Below, in pieces: positions 51,401 to 59,638 of a stretch of DNA of 64,000 nucleotides. Both the position numbers and the translations under genes were made by a program. The notes beneath the pieces were generated by a model. It worked only from the letters and a program-made list of their open reading frames with translations. It searched no databases and had not been told where the DNA came from. The stretch's first letter is position 1; each line of letters opens with the position of its first letter. The stretch is taken from the NCBI GenBank assembly GCA_963798805.1, contig CAWCVC010000017.1:287096-351095 (forward strand). Direction: 5' to 3'. This DNA comes from CAVZCK01 sp963798805 (GTDB lineage: Bacteria; Pseudomonadota; Alphaproteobacteria; Rhizobiales; Rhodomicrobiaceae).

Positions 51401-51962
51401 CGCCCGAAAGGGCGAAACGGCCGTCGGGCGAAAACACCACCGACCAGACCGCGCTGGTATGTCCGCTGAAGCTGTGCAGTTCCCGGCCCGTGGCGACATC
51501 CCACAGTTTCAGAGTCTTATCCTGACCACCGGAGAGGGCCAGACGCCCATCGGGTGAAAACGCCACGGCTTCCAGAAAGGCGGTGTGGCCATTGAAGCTG
51601 CGCAACTCCTTGCCCGTGGAGACGTTCCAGAGCCTGACTGTGTCGTCCCAGCTACCCGAAAGAGCAAAACGGCCGTCGGGCGAAAACGCCACCGAACTGA
51701 CGAAGTTGGTATGCCCGCTGAAACTGCGCAGCTCCTTGCCGGTGGCGACGTCCCAGAGCCTCAGCGTATTGTCTTCGCTGCCCGTAAGGGCGAAGCGCCC
51801 GTCCGGCGAAAACGCCACCGACCAGATCGCGTCCGTGTGCCCGATTTGGGGGACGACTTCGACCGGAAGCTTGTCTTGCGCTGCGGCCCCCGCCGCAAAC
51901 GGCGACGCTGCCGTGAGTGCCGCGCCGATAACCAGTAAAACAAATCGGACAGCCAATATCAT
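48465..51962 (-). CDS. Exported WD40-repeat protein with caspase-like (C14) domain and SH3-like tail
   Basis: A 1165-residue protein. A signal peptide (about residues 1-29, cleavage near AAAQ) is followed by 14 WD40 repeats of about 42 residues (41-645), enough for two seven-bladed propellers. A linker region and then a caspase-fold peptidase (about 835-1075) carry His919 in LFLSGHGRA and Cys975 in VLDACELGAF, an intact dyad. The C-terminal 70 residues (RSVDVREKPSDDAA onward) look like a bacterial SH3 domain. Repeat 10 has a 17-residue basic insertion (RFVPRSRGRRFTRPSKE). GAGAGG precedes the ATG. It shares an operon with a secreted trypsin, so both should act in the periplasm. Caspase-WD40 proteins are known in bacteria, but the target is unknown. 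Confidence 0.92.
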   Translation of the reverse strand: MILAVRFVLLVIGAALTAASPFAAGAAAQDKLPVEVVPQIGHTDAIWSVAFSPDGRFALTGSEDNTLRLWDVATGKELRSFSGHTNFVSSVAFSPDGRFALSGSWDDTVRLWNVSTGKELRSFNGHTAFLEAVAFSPDGRLALSGGQDKTLKLWDVATGRELHSFSGHTSAVWSVVFSPDGRFALSGGGDATLRLWDVSTGEELRKFTGHTGNVWSVAFSPDGHTAISGGADKTMKLWDVATGQELRSFSGNTAVVRSLALSPNGRFALSGSDDGRLRLWDVAAGRQLRVLGRHRNLVRSLAFSPDGGFALSGSQDGTFKLWDIGSGEQLRSFSGHAGAVSSVAVSGDGRFVLSGSSDHMLRLWEVATGKELRRFTGHTANVLSVAFSPDGHLALSGSWDKTLKLWDVATGRELHSFTGHTGEVWSVTFSADGRLALSGGGRFVPRSRGRRFTRPSKEDNALKLWDLATGQVLRSFVGHVGAVKSVALSPDGRFALSGSDDRTVKLWDVATGRELHSFNGHTGFIRSVAFSPDGRFALSGAWDSTLRLWDLATGQELRSFAGHGSYIESVTFSPDGRFALSGSHDNTMRLWDVATGRELRRFTGHAGIVQSVAFSPDRRLVFSGSHDGTIRIWDLAKGQELARMMAASDGEWLTMTPKGFFSASPRGDELLSVVRGLDSYSVLQFYEHLARPDLVAELLKGDLEGRYRSAANVLNLETILDSGPAPKLERLNNREKKSEGRADLAVRLTDRGGGIGEKVIWRVNGVAQGATTAPGLGGSPSPGRYAVMEQTLRFDPTRKNAVEVVAYNAKGLLATVPLRFSIDPVFGITDKPAPRLFVLAVGVDNYLKPDWRLSNAVSDAKTISAALKAVGSAFFGENNVEITTVLDENATEKGIGAAFERIAAKVEPQDVFVLFLSGHGRAIAGSGPGTGWFFLPQNLDLGPQTIPDNAISSKRLENWLRRISASKSVIVLDACELGAFEAPRGDNLETETTIAQFTFATGRSTISAAAQGKAAYEGYRGHGILTYALLEFLNRQDGESDDTVDLLGVGSYVSRRVIEISKKEFGIVQTPKTDLKDNFTLGIRQPVLTPAVSECKVPDQSNGPSHIITRSVDVREKPSDDAAVTAALTRNTLVTLKACAGAWALIMRGGKDIGYVPLTAMDAVN
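50028..51842 (-). repeat. Fourteen tandem 126-bp units encoding WD40 blades
   Basis: The coding sequence repeats in units of 126 bases (42 residues), each with GHT, SVAFSPDGRFALSG, D, and LWDVATGRELRSF. Neighbouring units are very similar at DNA level, which points to recent duplication and leaves them open to recombination. One unit (about 50529-50705) is 51 bases longer because of the basic insertion. Blade number may vary between strains. Confidence 0.9.
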
Positions 51963-52141
51963 GGCGCCTCTCGCTCAAAAGAGTAAAAAACAAAGTCTCC
52001 ATAAATAGCATTTTTCGACCATAAGACCAACGCGATAGCAGAAATGCTCCGCCGAATGCCGGAGGCGCCGGCCATTCAAGCGACGGCGGTTTTCGACCTG
52101 GACCGGAAGCAGTGGTCCTATGCGGCCGCGCCGGTCGCTCC

Positions 52142-52245
52142 AGAGCATCGGACCGAAAAGTGCGAAGCGGTTTTCGGACAAATCCGATGCCAAAACAAAC
52201 AGCTAGAGCGGCGTTTCCGATTCCGATTAAAAATCCGCCACGCTA
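52142..52245 (+). repeat. Dispersed palindromic repeat, copy 2 (long form)
   Basis: Nearly identical over about 100 bases to the element at 10754-10855: GCATCGGACCGAAAAGTG, AGCGGTTTTCGGACAAATC, then GGCGTTTCCGAT and CCGCCACGCTAG. It ends at the stop codon of the GT87 gene, so it forms that gene's 3' flank in antisense orientation. The remaining part of 51963-52141 holds nothing I recognise besides the WD40 gene's upstream region. Confidence 0.85.
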
Positions 52246-53574
52246 GCGCCGGCCGCTTTCGCCGACCGGGCTGGAGGCTTCGGCGACCCGGTGACCGGCG
52301 GGAGCGTTCGCGGTCGCCGCCCAAGCGCCGCGAGCAAAGCAGGCGAGCATGATCAGTGCGCCGAATAGCCAGGTCGATACGGCCGTCCGCGCCGCGAGTT
52401 CGGCCGGCCAGCCCAGCGGCGGCTCGGGGTCGATGTCCATGGCCGGCATTATCACCGGCAGCGAGGCAAGCGCATAGCCGGTCCAGAACAGCCAGCGCGT
52501 CGTCGCATCGTCAGGCAATGGCAGCCGCCCGCCGAGGTAGAGGCCGAGAGGTATCAGCAGGAACGCATAATAATGCGTCCAGCTCACCGGGCTCGTGATC
52601 AGCGACAGGATGATGATGATGGAGAACTGCAGGAGGTCGTGCGGCGTCGGCCCAGCCCCATAGGGCGAGATCAGCGCCTTCTTCTCCGACTGATAGATGA
52701 ACCAGCCGAGGCCGCCGAAAAGGACGAGGAAAATGAGATTGCGGACAAGCTTGTGTAGCGCCGAGGGCTCTATCGGCCCCCAATAGAGCAATTCTTCCGC
52801 TCCGGTCGACAGCCGGATGAGAAAGCCGTCGATCGACTGCACGTTGAAGGCCGGCGTGGCCATGCCGAGATTGAGCTTGATAGTATCGTTATACCACTCG
52901 ACATGGTCTGCAAAGCCGAAAACCGCGAGCGATAGCAGGCCGAAGACAGCGATGGTCGTTGCGCCGCCGGCAACAATCGGCCAGCGGCGGCGCACGAAGA
53001 AATAGACGCCGAACAGCAAGAGTGGCGGCTTGATCGTTGCGCACGTGCCGAGGGCGAGCCCGGCCAGAAATTCCCGTCTCTGCTCCCAGAGCACCAGAGT
53101 CAGCACCATGAAAAACAGCACGAAATGGGTGCTGTTGCCCTCGCGCAGCGTGTTGAGGAGCGGGCCGTTCAGGAAAAAGAAAAACAACAGCGCCGCGGCA
53201 GCCGGTCCCTTGAGGCCGGCAAGGCGGGCAAGCAGCGCCCATGTCGCCAATGTCACGGCGAGGCCGATGGCCAGATAGGCCCAGGCCGCGCCATCCTGGC
53301 CAAGCGGCACGAGCAAGGCGAAGGGCCAGGCCAGGATCGGCAGATTCGACCAGTTGCCGCGCACCGTGAACGGATAATGGGCGCTGAGACCGCCGTTCCA
53401 GAGATGCTCGGCGGCGACCCAATAAGCCTTGCGGAAATCGCTGAAGAGGACCGGCGGTTCCGAAAACTGCCAGAGAATGAGGTGGACAGCGCCGCCGATG
53501 AGGATCGCGGCGAGCCAGACCCATTGCGGGCGGCTCTGATAGAGGCTCCTGGCGCTGGCCGCGCTCACACTCAC
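52243..53574 (-). CDS. GT87-type membrane glycosyltransferase (DUF2029)
   Basis: A 443-residue membrane protein with about ten hydrophobic segments. The first periplasmic loop contains FSDFRKAYWVAAEHLWNGG, matching the D-x-x-x-Y/W pattern of GT87 polyprenol-phosphate mannosyltransferases, and later WEQRREFLAGLALGTCATIKPPLLLFG gives the typical AxxxKPxP-like stretch. These enzymes use lipid-phosphate sugars on the outer face of the inner membrane. The start is GTG at 53574; no upstream ATG is in frame before the sequence loses coding character. The product of its transfer is unknown, but it lies near the polysaccharide locus. Confidence 0.85.
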   Translation of the reverse strand: MSVSAASARSLYQSRPQWVWLAAILIGGAVHLILWQFSEPPVLFSDFRKAYWVAAEHLWNGGLSAHYPFTVRGNWSNLPILAWPFALLVPLGQDGAAWAYLAIGLAVTLATWALLARLAGLKGPAAAALLFFFFLNGPLLNTLREGNSTHFVLFFMVLTLVLWEQRREFLAGLALGTCATIKPPLLLFGVYFFVRRRWPIVAGGATTIAVFGLLSLAVFGFADHVEWYNDTIKLNLGMATPAFNVQSIDGFLIRLSTGAEELLYWGPIEPSALHKLVRNLIFLVLFGGLGWFIYQSEKKALISPYGAGPTPHDLLQFSIIIILSLITSPVSWTHYYAFLLIPLGLYLGGRLPLPDDATTRWLFWTGYALASLPVIMPAMDIDPEPPLGWPAELAARTAVSTWLFGALIMLACFARGAWAATANAPAGHRVAEASSPVGESGRR

Positions 53575-53780
53575 AGGACTTTCGCCGGATGCTGCCCATT
53601 GACGGGCCGTTCGACGCCTCGTTCCCCCATCATAGCCGACTGCCTCTCTGCCACGCCTTCGCGCGACGTAATCATGAGCAAAATCGGCTTGTCAAACGAA
53701 AGACTGTATCCTGCTATATCCGGCGCCAGCCCCAGGCTGTCACCGTCGCCGCCGTCGGACCCCGGCCGGTTCGCGGCCGT

Positions 53781-53972
53781 TCAGCAGATGCCGAGCAGCG
53801 CCTTGATCCGCTGAAGCGTGGGGACGGTCGCGTCGTGCTCCCTCAATAGCTGGTCGGTCTCGCTCTGAAATTCGAGCGACCGGCTCTCCACCAGGAACCG
53901 GGGCGGCGGCCCGAAATAGTCTTCGTCAAGGATGTCCAACTCTCGCCGATCAAGCCCGTTCATCATTGTCAT
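53781..53972 (-). CDS. Small acidic protein, unknown function
   Basis: A 63-residue soluble protein: a polar acidic N-terminus (LDRRELDILDEDYFGPPPRF), then a helical stretch with heptad-like hydrophobic residues (SLEFQSETDQLLREHDATVPTLQRIKALLGI). GGAG lies about 8 bases before the ATG on the minus strand, a good spacing. It lies alone between the GT87 gene and the DUF4239 gene. I do not recognise a family. The stretch 53575-53780 downstream holds no supportable gene. Confidence 0.5.
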   Translation of the reverse strand: MTMMNGLDRRELDILDEDYFGPPPRFLVESRSLEFQSETDQLLREHDATVPTLQRIKALLGIC

Positions 53973-54142
53973 CGCTTAACTCCGAATGCGCTCATGCGAC
54001 TACGGCTTTGTAACTGCTCATAAACACGAAAAGCGCCGCCGCGGTTCCAGACGGTTGCGGGCGAGTTCGTCAGCGCGCTTAAGGCGCAGATTACAGGCAA
54101 GTGATGAGCAGGTTCTTAACGGCCGTGCCGCCTTGAGACGGC

Positions 54143-54163
54143 GAGCCGGGGGACGCCCGGCTC
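54143..54163 (-). terminator. Perfect GC hairpin at the end of the DUF4239 gene
   Basis: GAGCCGGG (54143-54150), loop of five, CCCGGCTC (54156-54163), overlapping the stop codon of the gene on the minus strand. No T-run follows on that strand, so it may stop transcription weakly or protect the 3' end. Confidence 0.4.
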
Positions 54164-55232
54164 AGGCGGCGGCCACGCTTGCCGGCCAGCCGTCTTCGGC
54201 CATTTGCTCGATCAGCGCGCTCGACAACTCCTCGAAAGGCTGCATGCTCACTGTCCAGAAGCCCTGGAAGGGATCGCTGATGTCGGAGAGCATGAGCAGC
54301 AGGAAGCTGTTCAGCGCGCCCATGACGAAGATGATGTAATACTGGCCGAAGCGCGCCGGATTGTCGACGAGAGCCCCCGTATTTGCGGCTTTGGTCACAA
54401 CGGGTTCGGCCATGAAAGGAAGGATCAGCGTCAGGGCCATCAGCCAGAGCGCGGCAATGAGATAATGGGGGATTTTCTCCCCGATCGCCGCGATGCGCTT
54501 CGAGCGGAGGACACCGAGCTCGCCCTGCGCTTCCACCATGAGCTGAAGCGAATGGCTGTCGTTCAGATCTCGCGGTTTGAGCTTCGAGATATGGCGCTGA
54601 CAGCCGCGCAGAACCTTCAGATTTTCATCCCGGACCGACTGATCGCGCAGACCCGCAACGTTCTGTGCGTAGGTGAGCAGATCGTGCCTTAGCGCGAGAA
54701 TACCCTCCCGGCTGGAGGTGTCACTCATAATATCGAAATAATAGGTCAGCTCCGAGATCACCCGAACCTTGTGCGCCTCGTCGGCAATGTTGCGCTTGAT
54801 GGCGTCGAAATCCTCGATGCCTTTGACCAGCGCCAGGGCGGTGATGATGGCGTAAAGCGTTGCGATGCCGGTGTAGAAGTTCTGGCTGTAGTCTTCCTTG
54901 AAGACGAAATATCGCGTCACATCGGCCGCGCCGGCCCAATGCTGGAGAACGCTATAGGCTTCGACGCAGATGCCGCCGATCAGCAGGGGCAGGATGCAGC
55001 GGCAAAGAAACGGCGCGAGCGATGAGACCATCTCCGTGATGACGACCACGACCGCCAGCCCCGCAAAGGTGAGCCGAAGCCATGACTCAAATCCAGGATA
55101 GAGGGCCAGCGCCAGCAGGAAAAACAGCGTCAGGCCGGGAATCGAATAAAGGAAATTCTTGAGCCGATCCCAGCCGCTTAGGGCCGGGAGCGATCGAGGA
55201 TCACCGCTCGGCGAATGAACGTCTTTTTGCAT
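54162..55232 (-). CDS. DUF4239 (bestrophin-like) membrane protein
   Basis: A 356-residue protein. After a polar start, two close hydrophobic segments (about residues 30-75) and one or two more (about 80-140) are followed by a cytoplasmic helical region (about 160-255). Two further helices end in NSFLLLMLSDISDPFQGFWTVSMQPFEEL, the D-x-x-x-PF-x-G-x-x-x-VS-x-x-PF ending typical of DUF4239. The family is thought to resemble bestrophin anion channels, but function is unproven. An N-terminal region with CRCILPLLIGGICVEAY is unusual, as DUF4239 proteins are often shorter. It has no close operon partners. Confidence 0.75.
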   Translation of the reverse strand: MQKDVHSPSGDPRSLPALSGWDRLKNFLYSIPGLTLFFLLALALYPGFESWLRLTFAGLAVVVVITEMVSSLAPFLCRCILPLLIGGICVEAYSVLQHWAGAADVTRYFVFKEDYSQNFYTGIATLYAIITALALVKGIEDFDAIKRNIADEAHKVRVISELTYYFDIMSDTSSREGILALRHDLLTYAQNVAGLRDQSVRDENLKVLRGCQRHISKLKPRDLNDSHSLQLMVEAQGELGVLRSKRIAAIGEKIPHYLIAALWLMALTLILPFMAEPVVTKAANTGALVDNPARFGQYYIIFVMGALNSFLLLMLSDISDPFQGFWTVSMQPFEELSSALIEQMAEDGWPASVAAA

Positions 55233-55354
55233 CTATGCGCTCTCAATAAACTCTCAACTTCCGCCGGCACGGGCAGGCGGCGCAAAGTCGCCAAAATAAG
55301 CTTTCGCGCGGAAAAAAAACAGGGGGATTGTCAACGGCCAGGCCGGCTGCGGCT

Positions 55355-57520
55355 CTATTCCGCGGCTTCGAGCGGCCGGTAGCCGAGCTGGGCGTTGAGC
55401 TTGCTCAGAAGGTCGATCGCGGCATCCGCAACCACCGTGCCGGGGCCGAAAATGGCCCTGGCGCCCGCCGCATAGAGGGCGTCATAGTCCTGTGGGGGGA
55501 TGACGCCGCCGACTACGATCATGATGTCCGGCCGCCCTTGCGCGGCCAGTTCGGCCTTCAGCTCCGGCACCAGCGTCAGATGTCCGGCGGCGAGCGTCGA
55601 GACGCCGATGATATGAACGTCGTTCTCGATCGCCTGGCGCGCGCATTCTGCGGGGGTCGCGAAGAGCGGGCCGATATCGACATCAAAGCCGAGATCGGCG
55701 AAGGCCGAGGCGATCACCTTCTGGCCGCGGTCATGGCCGTCCTGGCCGATCTTGGCGACCAGAATACGCGGCCGGCGGCCGTCATGCGCCTCGAAGGCGT
55801 CGGCCATCGCCAATGCGCGGCGAACGTTCTCGTTCATTTGCCCGATCTCCTGCCGGTAGATGCCGGACACGGCGCGGCTGTCGATCCGGTGACGGCCGAA
55901 CGCCTTCTCCATGGCGTCGGAAATCTCGCCGACCGTGGCCTTGGCCCGTGCCGCCTTGATCGACAGGTCGAGGAGATTGCCATTGCCACTCGTCGCGGCC
56001 TCGGTCAGCGAGCTGAGCGCGGCCTGGGTTTCGGCCTCGTTGCGCTCGGCGCGCAGCCGCTTGAGCTTCTCGATCTGCCTCGCGCGGACGGCCGAATTAT
56101 CGACCACCAGAACGTCAACCGGCCTATCGCCCTCGGGCTTGTAACGGTTGACACCGACGATGGTTTGCGCACCCGAGTCGATGCGCGCCTGGGTGCGGGC
56201 CGCCGCCTCCTCGATCCGCATTTTCGGCAGGCCGGCATCGATGGCCTTGGCCATGCCGCCGAGCCCCTCGACCTCCTGAATATGCGCCCAGGCCTTTTGG
56301 GCGAGCTCATAGGTCAGCCGCTCGACATAGTAGCTGCCGCCCCACGGGTCGATGACGCGGGTGGTGCCGGTCTCCTGGGCGATGAAAAGCTGCGTGTTGC
56401 GAGCGATGCGCGCGGAGAAATCGGTCGGCAGAGCGAGCGCTTCGTCGAGCGCGTTGGTGTGCAGCGACTGTGTGCCGCCATGGGCCGCGGCGAGCGCCTC
56501 GACGCAGGTGCGGATGACGTTGTTGAACACGTCCTGCGCGGTGAGGCTCCAGCCCGAAGTCTGACAGTGGGCGCGCAGGGCAAGCGATTTGGGGTCCCTC
56601 GCGCCAAACTCCCGCATGATCTTCGCCCAGACCATGCGGCCGGCGCGTATCTTGGCGACTTCCATGAAGAAGTTCATGCCGATCGCCCAGAAGAAGGAGA
56701 GGCGCGGGCCGAAGCTGTCGATGTCGAGCCCCGCCTTCTGGCCGGCGCGCACATATTCGAGGCCGTCGGCAAGGGTGTAGCCGAGTTCCAGATCGGCCGT
56801 CGCGCCGGCCTCCTGCATGTGATAGCCGGAGATCGAGATGGAGTTGAATTTCGGCATCCGCTCGGACGTATAGGCGAAGATATCCGAAATGATCCGCATG
56901 GAGGGTCCGGGCGGGTAGATATAGGTGTTGCGGACCATGAACTCCTTGAGGATGTCGTTCTGTATGGTGCCGCCCAGTTTCTCCGGCGGCACGCCCTGCT
57001 CTTCTCCGGCGACGATGAACAGTGCGAGGACCGGCAACACCGCACCGTTCATGGTCATCGACACCGTCATTTCCGACAAGGGAATGCCGTCGAACAGCGT
57101 GCGCATGTCGTAGATGGAATCGATGGCGACGCCCGCCATGCCGACATCGCCCTTGACGCGCGGATGGTCGCTGTCATAGCCGCGATGGGTGGCGAGGTCG
57201 AAGGCGATCGACAGGCCCTTCTGCCCGGCCGCGAGATTGCGGCGATAGAAGGCGTTCGACTCCTCGGCGGTCGAAAAGCCGGCATATTGGCGGATGGTCC
57301 AGGGCTGCTGGACATACATGGTCGGATAGGGGCCGCGCAGGAATGGCGGCAGGCCGGGCATGGTCTCGAGAAAATCGAGGCCGGCAAGCGCCGCCGCGTC
57401 GTAGGCGGCGGAGACCGGGATACCCTCCGGCGTCATCCACGGCTCGCGCGCTGAGGCTTTCGCCTCGCCCGCGGCGGGAAGCGACCATTCCATCTGAGCG
57501 AAATCAGGCAGGCGGCTCAT
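55355..57520 (-). CDS. scpA: Methylmalonyl-CoA mutase large (catalytic) subunit
   Basis: A 721-residue adenosylcobalamin enzyme that converts methylmalonyl-CoA and succinyl-CoA into each other in propionate and C1/PHB-related metabolism. The TIM-barrel domain shows MYVQQPWTIRQYAGFSTAEESN (with the substrate-binding Tyr/Arg), RGYDSDHPRVKGDVGMAGVAIDS and TQSLHTNALDEALALPT. The C-terminal B12 domain has DGHDRGQKVIASAFADLGFDVD (base-off His motif D-x-H-x-x-G), followed by a Ser/Gly-containing nucleotide loop. It lies 15 bp downstream of the small subunit gene on the same strand, so both make one alpha/beta heterodimer. Confidence 0.97.
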   Translation of the reverse strand: MSRLPDFAQMEWSLPAAGEAKASAREPWMTPEGIPVSAAYDAAALAGLDFLETMPGLPPFLRGPYPTMYVQQPWTIRQYAGFSTAEESNAFYRRNLAAGQKGLSIAFDLATHRGYDSDHPRVKGDVGMAGVAIDSIYDMRTLFDGIPLSEMTVSMTMNGAVLPVLALFIVAGEEQGVPPEKLGGTIQNDILKEFMVRNTYIYPPGPSMRIISDIFAYTSERMPKFNSISISGYHMQEAGATADLELGYTLADGLEYVRAGQKAGLDIDSFGPRLSFFWAIGMNFFMEVAKIRAGRMVWAKIMREFGARDPKSLALRAHCQTSGWSLTAQDVFNNVIRTCVEALAAAHGGTQSLHTNALDEALALPTDFSARIARNTQLFIAQETGTTRVIDPWGGSYYVERLTYELAQKAWAHIQEVEGLGGMAKAIDAGLPKMRIEEAAARTQARIDSGAQTIVGVNRYKPEGDRPVDVLVVDNSAVRARQIEKLKRLRAERNEAETQAALSSLTEAATSGNGNLLDLSIKAARAKATVGEISDAMEKAFGRHRIDSRAVSGIYRQEIGQMNENVRRALAMADAFEAHDGRRPRILVAKIGQDGHDRGQKVIASAFADLGFDVDIGPLFATPAECARQAIENDVHIIGVSTLAAGHLTLVPELKAELAAQGRPDIMIVVGGVIPPQDYDALYAAGARAIFGPGTVVADAAIDLLSKLNAQLGYRPLEAAE

Positions 57521-57535
57521 GATGCGATCCGTCTC

Positions 57536-59638
57536 TCAAGATCTGCGCGACGTCGTCACGGCCACATCCTCGTCCTCGTCGAAGTCCTCGGACTCGACTT
57601 CGCCGAGCTCCTTCACACGCATCATATGATGGAGTTCGGCAAGCGTCTTCAGCATATTGCAGCCGTCGTAAATGATACGGTCGATGGAGCGCTTCTCCGC
57701 TTCGTCGAGCAGCGGCAGCGCGGACGGCTCGGCAGCGAGATAGACGGCGACGGCGCCCGCCTTTTTGAGCACCGCGGCGGCGCCAGGCATTTCGCTGAGC
57801 GTCTTGTTGGAGGCGCAGATGCAGGCGATCGGCGCCGGGCTGCGCTGGAACCTACGCGTCAGGGCGTCGAAATCCTTGAAGCCGCCCTCGTCGAGCGCCT
57901 CGATGCCGCCGGCGGCGAAGAAGGTCTTCGCCCAGCTGGCGCGGGCATTGTATTCGGAGAGCGGCCCGACATTGGCGAGATAGACGGGCGGCCTGGCGCG
58001 CACCCGGCTCATCGCCCGGTCGGAGGCGGCGCGAAGCTGCTCGAACGGCTCGGCGCTGCGCTCGGTGACCGAGGGGATGAAGTCGTAGCGCTCCATCAGG
58101 CTGTCGCAGGCGCGCTCCAGCCCCTTCAGCGTCGCCCCGCCGAGAGCCGCGGCGACAACCGCGCCGAAGCGCTTGCCCTTCTCGGCGCGCGGCAGTTGCG
58201 GGACGTCGCCCTCCTCGTCGAGCGCGGCGATGTCGATGGCGAGATCCTCCGGCCGCGAGAACATCGGCTCCTCGGCAAGGTTGGGGAAGGAGGTAACGCC
58301 GGTGATCTTGTCCTTGTTGCGGGCGAGATTGGTCTGCCGCCTCAGCGCGACATCGCCCAGCTTGCTGCGCATCAGGCCGCTTTCGAGCGCCGCGAGCAGC
58401 CCGCCGGCCGCTTCGATGGTCCGGAATTCTTCCCAGGCCCCCGCTGCGAGCTGGTGGGTCAGTGTTTCTACGTACCAGGAGCCGCCGGCCTCATCGGCGA
58501 CGCGGCCGAGATGGGCTTCTTCCTGGAGGATGAGCTGGGTGTTGCGGGTCAGGTGCCGGGCGAAGGCATCCGGCGTGCCGTGGCGGGTGTTGAACGGAAT
58601 GAGCAGCACGGCGTCCGCGCCGCCGATCGCCGCCCCGAATGCCGCCGCCGTCGCGCGCAGCAGATTCACATGCGGGTCGCGCTCGGTGATGATGCGGAAG
58701 GACATCTCCGCGATCAGCGAGGGGCGGCGCGGAGACAGCCCGCCGGCTTCGGTCACCCGCGCCCAGAGCGCGCGCATGGCGCGGAATTTGGCGATGGTCA
58801 GAAACAGATCGGCGCTCGCGGTCAACGCAAAGCCGATGGCGTTCGCCGCCTCTTCCAGCGGCCAGCCCGCATCGATCAGCGCGCGCCAGTAGGAGACCGC
58901 GGCGGCGAGCGTGTAGCCGAGCTCCTGGCGCGCCGATCCGCCCGACTGATGCCAGGCCCGGCCGGAGACCAGGAACGGCTGCCAGCGATAGCCGAGCTCG
59001 CGGAAATAGGTCGCCGCGTCGAGGGCCTCGGCCATCGCCTTGCAGCGCTCGGCCGGAACGATGCCGCTCGCGGCGATGACGCTGAGAGGGTCGAGCCCTG
59101 CCGAGCCGGTGACCTTGTCGGGCGGCGTGCCGCGTTTCTCCATCAGCGCGGTCAGAAGACCGGCGCCCGGCACGGCGTCGAAGCCGCCCGAGACATAGAG
59201 ATCCAGCTCTTCCAGGGCGACGCCGTCGAACACCGCCTCCAGCGCCTCGACGCGTCTGGCGCCGAGAAAGGCCCCACCATAGGGGATATTGCCGCCGAAC
59301 TGCACCCAGAAGGCGCGGGCGCCGTTCGCCAGCTCCTCCTTGAGCTGACGGTTCGCCTCCTCGACATCGAGATGGTCGAGAAACTGGATGATCGTCCAAG
59401 GCCGGGGGCTCTGCGCCGGGCGGCCGCCGCGGATGAAGGGCGACGCCCCGACCTCACCGGAGTGGGACGGCAGCAAGCCGGCGGCATCGCGGGTATAAAG
59501 CGGCTCGGTGGAGAAGCCCTCATAGAGCTCGCTCCTGAGTTCGCTTAATTTGCCGCCGCGCAGCGCTTTTTTTGCCGCTGCCTGCCAATCCTCAAAGGAC
59601 ACGGCCGGGAAATCCCCGGCCAGACGCAGATCTGTCAT
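57536..59638 (-). CDS. mutA: Methylmalonyl-CoA mutase small subunit
   Basis: A 700-residue structural partner of the mutase. It keeps the overall fold (FPAVSFEDWQAAAKKALRGG at the start, PRPWTIIQFLDH, ETLTHQLAAGAWEEF), but its C-terminal B12-like domain lacks the D-x-H-x-x-G motif, ending instead with an acidic tail (EVESEDFDEDEDVAV). It stabilises the heterodimer and does not bind cobalamin itself (family knowledge). First gene of the two-gene operon. Loading chaperone genes such as meaB and the epimerase are not in the window. Confidence 0.95.
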   Translation of the reverse strand: MTDLRLAGDFPAVSFEDWQAAAKKALRGGKLSELRSELYEGFSTEPLYTRDAAGLLPSHSGEVGASPFIRGGRPAQSPRPWTIIQFLDHLDVEEANRQLKEELANGARAFWVQFGGNIPYGGAFLGARRVEALEAVFDGVALEELDLYVSGGFDAVPGAGLLTALMEKRGTPPDKVTGSAGLDPLSVIAASGIVPAERCKAMAEALDAATYFRELGYRWQPFLVSGRAWHQSGGSARQELGYTLAAAVSYWRALIDAGWPLEEAANAIGFALTASADLFLTIAKFRAMRALWARVTEAGGLSPRRPSLIAEMSFRIITERDPHVNLLRATAAAFGAAIGGADAVLLIPFNTRHGTPDAFARHLTRNTQLILQEEAHLGRVADEAGGSWYVETLTHQLAAGAWEEFRTIEAAGGLLAALESGLMRSKLGDVALRRQTNLARNKDKITGVTSFPNLAEEPMFSRPEDLAIDIAALDEEGDVPQLPRAEKGKRFGAVVAAALGGATLKGLERACDSLMERYDFIPSVTERSAEPFEQLRAASDRAMSRVRARPPVYLANVGPLSEYNARASWAKTFFAAGGIEALDEGGFKDFDALTRRFQRSPAPIACICASNKTLSEMPGAAAVLKKAGAVAVYLAAEPSALPLLDEAEKRSIDRIIYDGCNMLKTLAELHHMMRVKELGEVESEDFDEDEDVAVTTSRRS

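Noticed and set aside
50028..51842. Regular repeats suggesting a CRISPR or satellite array
   Set aside because: The unit is 126 bp, in frame throughout, and encodes WD40 blades; there are no spacers.
55328..59548. Two long plus-strand frames opposite the methylmalonyl-CoA mutase genes
   Set aside because: Both are antisense frames in GC-rich DNA; the minus-strand proteins are unmistakable.
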